Below, one piece after another: positions 1 to 6,095 of a stretch of DNA of 14,148 bases (positions are counted from its first letter, which is position 1; each line of letters opens with the position of its first letter). Under the pieces are notes generated by a model. The model did not search any database, was not told the origin of the DNA, and was given only the letters and a program-made list of their open reading frames with translations. A program made the translations under genes and the position numbers. Source of the stretch: Desulfobacteraceae bacterium (lineage in GTDB: Bacteria > Desulfobacterota > Desulfobulbia > Desulfobulbales > Desulfobulbaceae); assembly GCA_022837185.1 (NCBI GenBank), contig JALHJD010000046.1:1-14148 (forward strand), written 5' to 3'.

Positions 1-1
1 A

Positions 2-26
2 GACTGCCGACTGCCGACTGCCGACT
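2..26. repeat. 7-bp tandem repeat (GACTGCC, about 3.6 copies)
   Basis: Three exact head-to-tail copies of GACTGCC plus a partial fourth lie at the extreme left edge. No coding function is visible. Short repeats like this often sit where assemblies break, so the left edge may be a contig end. That last point is inference. Confidence 0.85.
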
Positions 27-45
27 TTTCCAACGCAATCCGCGC

Positions 46-82
46 GAATTGTTGGGGTTCGCGGTGCTCACCGCCAACCTAC
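46..82. repeat. REP-like extragenic hairpin
   Basis: An imperfect inverted repeat pairs GTTG (51-54) with CAAC (75-78). An inner stem pairs GCGGT (61-65) with ACCGC (70-74) around a 4-nt loop. The layout GTTGGG-TTCG-...-CCAACC resembles extragenic palindromes common between proteobacterial genes. A second hairpin of similar type is at 11138-11163. There is no T-run on either side, so it is not a canonical terminator. Confidence 0.45.
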
Positions 83-138
83 GTGACTCGATACACCCTC
101 CTCACGGGGGAGAAGGTGCCCGGAGGGGCGGGGGGCCG

Positions 139-309
139 TTATCTGGTTTTCGATACCACGCCCTCCATGCTGACGCAGTCTTTGCAGAAATCCTGGTTGG
201 TGGAAGGGCTTTGACACTTTTCACAGTATTTTCGACCGCAGCTTTTGCAGGTTTTCAGCTTGTCGGTTTTTTTCCCGCAGATCGCACAGGCATGTTTTTT
301 CTCGCTCAT
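139..309 (-). CDS. Small eight-cysteine zinc-finger protein
   Basis: This 56-residue protein has cysteines at 8, 11, 21, 24, 29, 32, 42 and 45. The spacing is CX2C-X9-CX2C-X4-CX2C-X9-CX2C, which should bind two zinc ions. It matches the cross-brace layout of FYVE/RING-type treble-clef fingers, and the segment CKSCGRKYCEKC looks especially FYVE-like. I chose the ATG at 309 because AAGAGGTG lies just upstream; an in-frame ATG at 339 would add ten residues without a good ribosome-binding site. There is no signal peptide or membrane segment. It stands alone and divergent from the gene at 498. Function is unknown; a nucleic-acid- or protein-binding finger is the likeliest role by inference. Confidence 0.75.
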   Translation of the reverse strand: MSEKKHACAICGKKTDKLKTCKSCGRKYCEKCQSPSTNQDFCKDCVSMEGVVSKTR

Positions 310-462
310 CGGGCACCTCTTAAGGCTTTTTTTTGGCAATCATTGTAACATAGCAGCAGGATAGATTGCCAGCAAAAGAGCGTGCCGCGCTGACGCGTGC
401 CGGGGAGGAAACTTGTTCCCCTGATGCGTTTTTTTCGGCGGAAAACCTAAGGGGAGGGGACA

Positions 463-498
463 ATGACCGCCTTGATCACCGGAAGAGAGACAGGGTAA
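463..498 (+). promoter_or_regulatory. 11-codon leader ORF coupled to the next gene
   Basis: A strong Shine-Dalgarno stretch (GGGGAGGGG, 451-459) precedes an ATG at 463 that opens an 11-codon frame, MTALITGRETG. Its stop shares one base with the ATG of the membrane-protein gene (TAATG at 496-500). This is the usual architecture of translational coupling. The peptide has no run of one amino acid that would suggest classical attenuation. Confidence 0.5.
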
Positions 499-698
499 TG
501 CGAATCCTGGACAGAATACTGCATTTTGCCAGCGTGGTCACCGACTGGCTGCTGATAGGGGCCGGGGGGCTGTTGATCGTCAATTCCCTGGTCTCCATAG
601 ATGTTGCCGCAGCCCGGTATCCGATCATGGCGGCCGGGCTGCTGATAGCGGGCGCGGGGTTCTGGTATCGCCGCCGTCGTAAACGGCCGGGGCGATAA
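498..698 (+). CDS. Small two-helix inner-membrane protein
   Basis: The product is 66 residues. Two hydrophobic stretches (about 13-33 and 39-58) are separated by a short polar turn, and the C-terminus is very basic (YRRRRKRPGR), suggesting that end faces the cytoplasm. I recognise no family. The frame is open upstream to 366, but that part reads like non-coding sequence. The ATG at 498 fits better because the leader ORF at 463-498 ends on it (TAATG). Its own ribosome-binding site is weak, so its translation probably depends on the leader. It is convergent with the ferredoxin-like gene ending at 719. Function unknown. Confidence 0.6.
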   Translation: MRILDRILHFASVVTDWLLIGAGGLLIVNSLVSIDVAAARYPIMAAGLLIAGAGFWYRRRRKRPGR

Positions 699-718
699 CG
701 GCCCGGTGTTGAACGGAA

Positions 719-1450
719 TTACCAGTTCTGGTCGTTAATGATGTCTCCCCGGGTGGAAACGACAACCTGCCGAACCGGCACGGATGAACCGGCGTCCCGC
801 CGCGCTTTGGCGATGATCTGGAGCATGGCGGAACAGCAGGGCACTTCCATGACCATGACCGTCAGGGAACGGGGGTTTCTGCTTCGCAGGATCTCGGTGA
901 AGCGGTTCACATAGAGTCCGGCATCGTCGAATTTGGGGCAGCCCATCATAATCACCCTGCCCCGGATAAAGTCGCGGTGCATGTCCGGATACGCAGCCGG
1001 GGTGCAGTCGGCCGCGACCAGGATGTCGCCTTGTTCAAGGAATTGCGCCGTCGGGGGGATGAGCCTGATCTGGACCGGCCAGTGGGACAGGGCCGAATCC
1101 GCCTGGGTGCCGGGCCTGTTCGCGGCCTCGCAGGGAGACGGGGGAAAAACGCGGAGCTGGGCCGAGGGGCATCCTCCCGCCGGGGCGGGGCTCCTGTTCT
1201 CCTTTGCCGCGAGGAAGTCCTTAACGGCGTCCTCGTCGAATTCTTCGGCTTCCCGCTCAACGATCCTGAGCGCGCCGGTGGGACATGATTTCAGGCAGGC
1301 GCCCAGGCCGTCGCAGAGTTTATCCGCCACCAGGCGGGCCTTGCCGTCTATGATTTCCAGCGAACCTTCGGCACAGTCGGGAACGCATTCCCCGCAGCCC
1401 GTGCACAATTCGTCGTCTATTTCAATTATTTTACGCAGTGTTGTCATCAT
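719..1450 (-). CDS. Ferredoxin-like iron-sulfur protein of the hcp locus
   Basis: This 243-residue cytoplasmic protein has an N-terminal ferredoxin domain (about 1-62). The first motif is complete (C16, C19, C22, C26). The second reads CDGLGACLKSCP and has Leu49 where the second cysteine of a standard motif would be. That suggests one [4Fe-4S] cluster plus a [3Fe-4S] or unusual cluster; from memory the CDGLGAC variant is typical of this family. The C-terminal part (about 115-243) holds further cysteines (AADC, MMGCPK, VPCC) that may bind metal. Such proteins accompany hcp in anaerobes and are the likely electron partner, a role inferred here from context. Start at 1450 follows CAGGA; an in-frame ATG three bases later is possible. 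It is last in an hcp-HD-ferredoxin gene row, 63 bp after the HD gene. Confidence 0.85.
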   Translation of the reverse strand: MMTTLRKIIEIDDELCTGCGECVPDCAEGSLEIIDGKARLVADKLCDGLGACLKSCPTGALRIVEREAEEFDEDAVKDFLAAKENRSPAPAGGCPSAQLRVFPPSPCEAANRPGTQADSALSHWPVQIRLIPPTAQFLEQGDILVAADCTPAAYPDMHRDFIRGRVIMMGCPKFDDAGLYVNRFTEILRSRNPRSLTVMVMEVPCCSAMLQIIAKARRDAGSSVPVRQVVVSTRGDIINDQNW

Positions 1451-1513
1451 GTTTTTTCCTGTCTGCTGATTGGTATGATTCGTTCCGGGCCGGGGGAACT
1501 TTGCCGGCCGGCT

Positions 1514-2254
1514 TTATTTCCCGACCAGTTTCACCAGGACGCTTCCGGCCGTCCGGCGGCCTGCGTCGGTGAGAAATGAACCGGTCAGGACTTTTTCCAG
1601 CTTTTCAGCCGCGGGCGGGGCCTCCCGGTATTTTTCCTCCAGGTTGACGATGAGATCGGCGTCATAGAGAACCTTGAAATTGGTTGTTTCGGCCTCGCGC
1701 GGGGCATGGTGATGGCCGATTATGTCGCATACCTCGTCAATGAGGCCGCTTTCCGCCCCCAGGCCCTCAAGCAGATCCCGGGCGATGGGAGGGCCTTCCG
1801 CGTGCTGGTACCTGGCGGCGGTGGACCGGAACTTGCGCTCCGCCTCCTTGATGCCGATATCGTGCAGGTAGGCCGACGCCATGATCACCGCCATGTCGCC
1901 CTTTTCCAGTCTGCCGATTTCCAAGGCGTAACGGGCAACGTCCTCGGCGTGCCTGATTCTCCTTTCGTCGGCGCCGAAATAGCGGCGCATGGCCAGGGCT
2001 ACCTTGTCCTTGAACAGATCGTCCCGGCCCGCCAGGAGTTCGGGGGGCAGGGAGCCGAGGCACTGCTCCGCATAGGGGCAATAGGTGGCGCAGCCGTAGT
2101 CGATCCTGGGGTTGAGTACCTGATGGCCGCAATTGCGGCATTTTCTCCGGCTGTCGTCCTTGAAGAATTCGACACTGTGTCCGCACCGGGGGCACTCGGT
2201 CTCGAACACATCGTCACCGCTCCAGTACCGGCTGTCCTGACCTGGGCATTGCAT
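1514..2254 (-). CDS. Zinc-ribbon HD-domain phosphohydrolase
   Basis: The protein is 246 residues. An N-terminal zinc ribbon has C21/C24 and C39/C42, followed by a second cysteine set (C55, C59, C65). An HD domain starts near 100, with H102, the H131-D132 doublet in YLHDIG, H181-H183 and D200 as probable metal ligands. HD proteins hydrolyse phosphate esters, often of nucleotides; the substrate here is unknown. The ATG at 2254 has GAGGAA five to ten bases upstream; a GTG at 2266 is the alternative and would lie inside that ribosome-binding site. It sits between hcp and the ferredoxin-like gene, so a link to nitrosative stress is inferred from position only. Confidence 0.85.
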   Translation of the reverse strand: MQCPGQDSRYWSGDDVFETECPRCGHSVEFFKDDSRRKCRNCGHQVLNPRIDYGCATYCPYAEQCLGSLPPELLAGRDDLFKDKVALAMRRYFGADERRIRHAEDVARYALEIGRLEKGDMAVIMASAYLHDIGIKEAERKFRSTAARYQHAEGPPIARDLLEGLGAESGLIDEVCDIIGHHHAPREAETTNFKVLYDADLIVNLEEKYREAPPAAEKLEKVLTGSFLTDAGRRTAGSVLVKLVGK

Positions 2255-2306
2255 GGCGTTCCTCACTCAGCGTGGTGCAGTTTCACTTTCGACCGGTCCG
2301 ATACCG

Positions 2307-2366
2307 TTATTCCATGAATCCGGAGCCTTCGGGCCGGCATGCCTGCATAGGGAAAATATACGACAT
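2307..2366 (-). CDS. Possible 19-residue small protein or leader peptide
   Basis: GGAGGAGG lies four bases upstream of an ATG at 2366, one of the best ribosome-binding sites in the window. The frame encodes MSYIFPMQACRPEGSGFME and ends in TAA at 2307-2309. It lies in the 229-bp gap between hcp and the HD gene, in the same direction. It may be a real small protein, a leader peptide for the HD gene, or the relic of a longer gene. No homologue is recognised. Confidence 0.4.
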   Translation of the reverse strand: MSYIFPMQACRPEGSGFME

Positions 2367-2416
2367 TTTTCCTCCTCCGCCACTCTCTCCGGGATGCCTG
2401 GTCATTTAAGGCAGCA

Positions 2417-2476
2417 CATATCCTTAAGGGGGAGCGGCGGCCGGCCATTGTCGCCCGGCCGCCGCAGGGGGATATG
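2417..2476 (-). terminator. Strong GC hairpin after hcp
   Basis: A perfect 11-bp stem pairs 2434-2444 (GCGGCGGCCGG) with 2455-2465 around a 10-nt loop. Outer 7-bp arms CATATCC (2417-2423) and GGATATG (2470-2476) are also complementary. It starts 8 bp after the hcp stop codon. There is no proper T-run, so it may cap or attenuate the transcript rather than end it fully, which would let expression of the HD and ferredoxin genes continue at a lower level. Confidence 0.55.
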
Positions 2477-2483
2477 ATCGTCA

Positions 2484-4115
2484 TCAGCCCAAAATGGCGG
2501 CCAGGTCCTCCTCCGGGGTTTCCGCCACCGGTTTGATGGCAAAGTTGTCCACCAGCACCTGGAGCACTGCCGGGGTAATGAAGGCCGGCAGGGACGGTCC
2601 GAGCCGGATATCCTTGATCCCCAGGTAGAGCAGGGTGAGCAGAATGGCGACCGCCTTCTGTTCGTACCAGGAAAGGATCATGGACAGGGGCAGGTCGTTG
2701 ACCCCGCATTCAAAGGCATCGGCCAGGGCCGAGGCGATCTTGATCGCCGAGTAGGCGTCGTTGCACTGGCCGACATCGAGCAGGCGCGGGATGCCGCCGA
2801 TGTCCCCCAGGTCCTTGTCAAAGAACCTGAACTTGCCGCAGGCCAGGGTCAGGACCACGCAATCCTTCGGCACCTGCTCCACGAATTTGGTGTAGTAGTC
2901 GCGGCCGGGCTTGGCGCCGTCGCAGCCGCCCACCAGGAAGAAATGGCGGATGGCCTTGGACTTGACGCCCTCGATGACCTTGTCGGCAACGCCCAGGACC
3001 GTATTGCGGCCGAATCCGACCATGACGGCTCCCTTTTCGGTGTCCGCGGTGAACCCTTCCATGGCCAGGGCCTTGTCAATGACCGGGGTGTAATCCTTGT
3101 TGCGGATATGGGTGCAGCCCGGCCATCCCACCAGGCCGTTGGTAAAGATCCGGTCCTGGTAGGACTTCTGCGGCTTCTGGATGCAGTTGGTGGTGAACAG
3201 GACCGGACCGGGGAACTCGGGGAACTCCTTGTGCTGGTTCTGCCAGGCAGTCCCGAAGTGGCCGTAAAAATGGTCGTGCTTCTTCAATTCAGGGTAGGCG
3301 TGGGCCGGCAGCATCTCCCCGTGGGTGTAGATGTTGATCCCCTTGCCCTTAGTCTGTTCCAGCAGGAGCTGCAGGTCCTTCAGGTCATGGCCGCTGATCA
3401 GGATGCACTTGCCCTTTTTGGCCCCAAGCGGCACCCGGGTGGGAACCGGGTGGCCGTAGGTGCCCGTGTTGCCGGCATCGAGCAGCTCCATGGTCCGGAG
3501 GTTGATCTCCCCGGCTTTCATGGCCGCGGCCACGCACTGGTCAACGGTCAGCCCCTTGGCCATCAGGGCATTCAGAGCGTCGTACATGAACCCGGCAATG
3601 GCGTCGTCCCTCTGGCCGAGGATCCAGGCGTGGTCGGCATAGGCGGCGATGCCCTTCAGCCCGTAAAGCAGGGTCTGCTTCAGGGAGCGGATATTCTCGT
3701 CCTCGTCCAGGGAGCGGATGAAGTCGAGGGCGGCGCCCTGAGCCGCCAGTCCGTCAACGGTCGGCGCCGGGGTAAAAGCGGCGGCGGCTTCGGCGAAATC
3801 GGTTTTGCCGCCGGCGGCGGCGACCCTGGCCTTCATTGCCTCGCGCAGTTCCACCGCCCTGTTGATCAGTTCCTGGAAACGGGCCGGGTCAAAATCCACG
3901 TTGGTCAGGGTGGAAAAGACCGCCTCCATGGTGAAATGATCCGTTTCCCCGTCAACGATGCCGAGCTTTCTCCCCTCGGCCGCGTACAGGGCCAAACCCT
4001 GCACAGCATGGATGAGCAGGTCCTGGAGGTCCGAGACCTCGGAATTCTTGCCGCAGACGCCGATTTTTTCGCATCCGATCCCTTTGACTGTCTGTTCGCA
4101 TTGATTACAAAACAT
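2484..4115 (-). CDS. hcp: Hydroxylamine reductase / hybrid cluster protein
   Basis: This 543-residue cytoplasmic protein belongs to the Hcp family, which reduces hydroxylamine to ammonia in vitro and is tied to nitric-oxide defence in anaerobes. The N-terminal cluster motif is C3, C6, C15, C21 (CX2C-X8-CX5C), the anaerobe type that binds a [4Fe-4S] cluster. All ligands of the hybrid Fe-S-O cluster are visible: H243, E267 (GEMLPAH), C311 (TTNC), C398 (GGCDGAKPG), C426 (LACGK), C451 (GQCNDA) and E485 (SWYEQKAV). They nearly match the known Desulfovibrio numbering. I start at the ATG at 4115, preceded by AAGGAG with a 7-base gap, rather than the in-frame ATG at 4133. A promoter with an FNR-type box lies upstream, divergent from a Crp/Fnr gene. 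The HD and ferredoxin-like genes follow. Confidence 0.98.
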   Translation of the reverse strand: MFCNQCEQTVKGIGCEKIGVCGKNSEVSDLQDLLIHAVQGLALYAAEGRKLGIVDGETDHFTMEAVFSTLTNVDFDPARFQELINRAVELREAMKARVAAAGGKTDFAEAAAAFTPAPTVDGLAAQGAALDFIRSLDEDENIRSLKQTLLYGLKGIAAYADHAWILGQRDDAIAGFMYDALNALMAKGLTVDQCVAAAMKAGEINLRTMELLDAGNTGTYGHPVPTRVPLGAKKGKCILISGHDLKDLQLLLEQTKGKGINIYTHGEMLPAHAYPELKKHDHFYGHFGTAWQNQHKEFPEFPGPVLFTTNCIQKPQKSYQDRIFTNGLVGWPGCTHIRNKDYTPVIDKALAMEGFTADTEKGAVMVGFGRNTVLGVADKVIEGVKSKAIRHFFLVGGCDGAKPGRDYYTKFVEQVPKDCVVLTLACGKFRFFDKDLGDIGGIPRLLDVGQCNDAYSAIKIASALADAFECGVNDLPLSMILSWYEQKAVAILLTLLYLGIKDIRLGPSLPAFITPAVLQVLVDNFAIKPVAETPEEDLAAILG

Positions 4116-4181
4116 CGTGTTTCTCCTTTTCATTCCATTTCTATTGATAAATTAAGTCGCCATGAATCATAAACTTCATTA

Positions 4182-4229
4182 TGATGACAGTGTAGCCGAT
4201 GCGCGCCTCTTTCCCTTGACCTAAATCAA
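4182..4229 (-). promoter_or_regulatory. hcp promoter, class II activator layout
   Basis: On the - strand a -10 hexamer TACACT (4189-4194) puts the start of transcription near 4182. The FNR-type box at 4216-4229 is then centred about 40-41 bases upstream, the standard class II activator position where the regulator replaces the -35 element. The leader before the hcp ATG would be about 67 nt. Confidence 0.6.
4216..4229. promoter_or_regulatory. FNR/HcpR-type operator between hcp and the regulator
   Basis: TTGACCTAAATCAA fits TTGA-N6-TCAA, one base from the FNR consensus TTGAT-N4-ATCAA. It lies in the 137-bp gap between the divergent hcp and Crp/Fnr genes. The regulator's recognition helix has the E-x-x-S-R residues that read TTGA half-sites in FNR. 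Its centre is only 30 bp from the regulator's ATG, so binding could also repress that gene. Confidence 0.75.
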
Positions 4230-4252
4230 TACCCGATATTTTTTTAAAAAAA

Positions 4253-4921
4253 ATGGAAAACAGGAAAAAAATAATCGCCGAGAGCCTTCTTTTTTCGGAG
4301 CTTCCCGAGGAACAACTGGACAAGGTGGCGGCCATTGCCGTCTCCAAAACATATGAACGGGGTGAGCAGATTTTTTTCGAGGGCGAAGAGGGCAAAGGCT
4401 TCTACATGGTGGTTGACGGACAGGTGAAGATTTACAAGATGTCCCTGGACGGCAAGGAGCATATTTTGCATATTTTCGGACCGGGCGAGCCCATCGGGGA
4501 GGTCCCGGTGTTCCACGGGAAGCCCTTTCCCGCCAATGCCATGGCCCTGGTCAGGTCCCGGCTGCTTTTTTTTCCCCGGCAGCAGTTTGTCGACCTGGTG
4601 GCGGCCAATCCCTCCCTGGCCCTGAACATTCTGGCCATGCTGTCGCTGCGGCTCCGCCGTTTCGCCGCCAAGATCGAAAGTCTGTCCCTCAAGGAAGTCC
4701 CGGGACGGCTGGCCGACTATCTTCTCTATCTTGCCGAGGAACAGGGATCGACGGCCCGGGTGACCCTGGACATCCCCAAGGGTCAGCTGGCCAGTCTGCT
4801 GGGAACCATCCCGGAGACCCTTTCCCGGATCTTTGCCCGCATGACCGAGGAAGGCCTGATCCGGGTGGACGGCCGCACCATTTATCTCGAAGACCTCGAA
4901 GGACTGCGGGAGAAGAAGTAA
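4253..4921 (+). CDS. Crp/Fnr-family regulator, HcpR-like
   Basis: The product is 222 residues. A cyclic-nucleotide-binding-type beta-roll spans about 10-120 and a dimer helix about 120-145. A winged helix-turn-helix spans about 150-215, with recognition helix PETLSRIFARM carrying E188, S191 and R192, the FNR-type DNA-reading residues. It has no cysteine, so it cannot hold an FNR-style iron-sulfur cluster; HcpR proteins have been linked to heme-based NO sensing, but nothing here proves that. It is divergent from hcp and shares the box at 4216-4229, which supports control of hcp and possibly of itself. The ATG follows an A-rich run with no Shine-Dalgarno sequence. A possible -10 (GATATT, 4235-4240) would give a nearly leaderless mRNA. 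It ends three bases before the convergent transpeptidase gene. The HcpR name is inferred from context. Confidence 0.88.
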   Translation: MENRKKIIAESLLFSELPEEQLDKVAAIAVSKTYERGEQIFFEGEEGKGFYMVVDGQVKIYKMSLDGKEHILHIFGPGEPIGEVPVFHGKPFPANAMALVRSRLLFFPRQQFVDLVAANPSLALNILAMLSLRLRRFAAKIESLSLKEVPGRLADYLLYLAEEQGSTARVTLDIPKGQLASLLGTIPETLSRIFARMTEEGLIRVDGRTIYLEDLEGLREKK

Positions 4922-4924
4922 AAT

Positions 4925-5698
4925 CTATCGGGACTCCCCGGACATGGCCAGCCCGAGGGTGCCGATGACGGCGTATCTGCCGTCGACAATCCCTATTTCC
5001 GGCACCCGGCCGGTCCGCTCAAAGACATCAAATCCTTCCTTGAGGTTTTTCCAGAAGCCCAGCCACGGGGAGTATCTGAACTTGTCCAGGTTCGCGTCGG
5101 TCAGGGGGAAGGGAAAAACATGGACCGGGACGGGTTCCTGGCCGGCGGCCAGGGCGGCGAGCACAAGGGTGTAAATTTCCTCGATCCGGCCGTCGTTCAT
5201 GGCAAAACAGCCCATGGAGGCGCAATCGCCGTGCACCATGATATTGCCCCCGTCGCGGCCAAGGCCGCGGTCATATTCGTTGGGATAGCCGATGTTGAAG
5301 GAAAGATGGTAACTGCTCCGGGGGTTCATCCGCTCCGCGGTCACGCTGTAAAAACCCTCCGGGCTCTGCCAGTCGCCTTCCCGCAGCTTCGGACCGAGGT
5401 AGCCGGAATAGCTGCAGATCGGATAGGTCTTGAAAAGACGGTAGGGGCCGTTATCCGCCAGCCATATCTCGAGTTTTCCCGGCAGTTTGAAGATGCGGAT
5501 AAAAACGGGCAGTCCCAGCCGGAAGCCCTGGCCGGCCAGTTCCTCTTCCAACCGGGGGATGGAATTTTTCAGAACGGTCTGCAGCTTGTGGGCCGGAGAG
5601 GGGTCTTCCCGGGCAGGGGCGGCGTGGGCCGCCAGGAAGGAGGCGGCCAGCAGGACAAGGACTGCGATGGGCTTCAGGCAGCGTCGAGCACAGTGCAT
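4925..5698 (-). CDS. L,D-transpeptidase family protein, YafK-like
   Basis: The 257-residue product starts with a signal peptide (hydrophobic core about 9-24, likely cleavage after AHA near 26), so it acts in the periplasm. A YkuD-type catalytic motif reads VHGDCASMGCFAM, with H156 and the catalytic Cys probably C164; the extra C159 is typical of the YafK branch. That branch includes enzymes that release Braun lipoprotein from peptidoglycan, so this one may cut or make links on meso-diaminopimelate rather than form 3-3 crosslinks. Its ATG lies 25 bases inside the 3' end of yjbQ in another frame, so the two are probably co-translated. It is the last gene of the row starting at 7253. Exact activity is not determined by sequence. 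Confidence 0.88.
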   Translation of the reverse strand: MHCARRCLKPIAVLVLLAASFLAAHAAPAREDPSPAHKLQTVLKNSIPRLEEELAGQGFRLGLPVFIRIFKLPGKLEIWLADNGPYRLFKTYPICSYSGYLGPKLREGDWQSPEGFYSVTAERMNPRSSYHLSFNIGYPNEYDRGLGRDGGNIMVHGDCASMGCFAMNDGRIEEIYTLVLAALAAGQEPVPVHVFPFPLTDANLDKFRYSPWLGFWKNLKEGFDVFERTGRVPEIGIVDGRYAVIGTLGLAMSGESR

Positions 5699-6081
5699 AC
5701 GATGGTCCTTTTGTCCCGCGGCCCGTCAAATTCACAAAAGAAGATATTCTGCCAGCGCGACAGGCCGAGCCGGGAGCCGATTACCGGCACCGTTTCCGAG
5801 GGGCCGATGAGCCCGGCCTTGAGATGGGCGTCACCGTTGCCGTCCTGACGGTCATGCAGCCAGACGCCCCGGGGAATCATGCCGCGCAGCAGGTTGATGA
5901 CGTCCGTCTGCACCGATTCATCCCAGTTCTCCTGGATCATGATCGCCCCGGTCGCCCCCTGGGCATAGATCGAAACCAGGCCGTCGGCGATGCCGCTGCG
6001 GCGCACGGCGTCCTCGACCCGGCTGGTTATGTCGACCAGGGTCTCGCGGCGGTCGGTGGTGATCTCGATGATTTCCCGCAT
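5674..6081 (-). CDS. yjbQ: YjbQ family protein (UPF0047)
   Basis: This 135-residue cytoplasmic protein shows the family's conserved segments: GATGAIMIQENWD, the WLHDRQDGNGDAHLKAGLIG region and, near the end, LSRWQNIFFCEFDGPRDKR. The conserved histidines and acidic residues of these segments are present. YjbQ proteins form compact trimers and weak thiamine-phosphate synthase activity has been reported for some; the physiological role is unsettled. The ATG at 6081 has an AAGGGAAG stretch about ten bases upstream; an upstream in-frame ATG at 6135 would overlap the preceding gene and looks worse. It starts 14 bases after the rhodanese/beta-lactamase gene ends and its own end overlaps the transpeptidase gene. 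Confidence 0.9.
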   Translation of the reverse strand: MREIIEITTDRRETLVDITSRVEDAVRRSGIADGLVSIYAQGATGAIMIQENWDESVQTDVINLLRGMIPRGVWLHDRQDGNGDAHLKAGLIGPSETVPVIGSRLGLSRWQNIFFCEFDGPRDKRTIVCTVLDAA

Positions 6082-6095
6082 GCCGCGCTTCCCTT

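Noticed and set aside
2943..4172. A 409-codon open frame on the + strand opposite hcp
   Set aside because: It is the antisense of a fully convincing hcp. Its translation has no recognisable domain, and GC-rich codon bias alone keeps such frames open.
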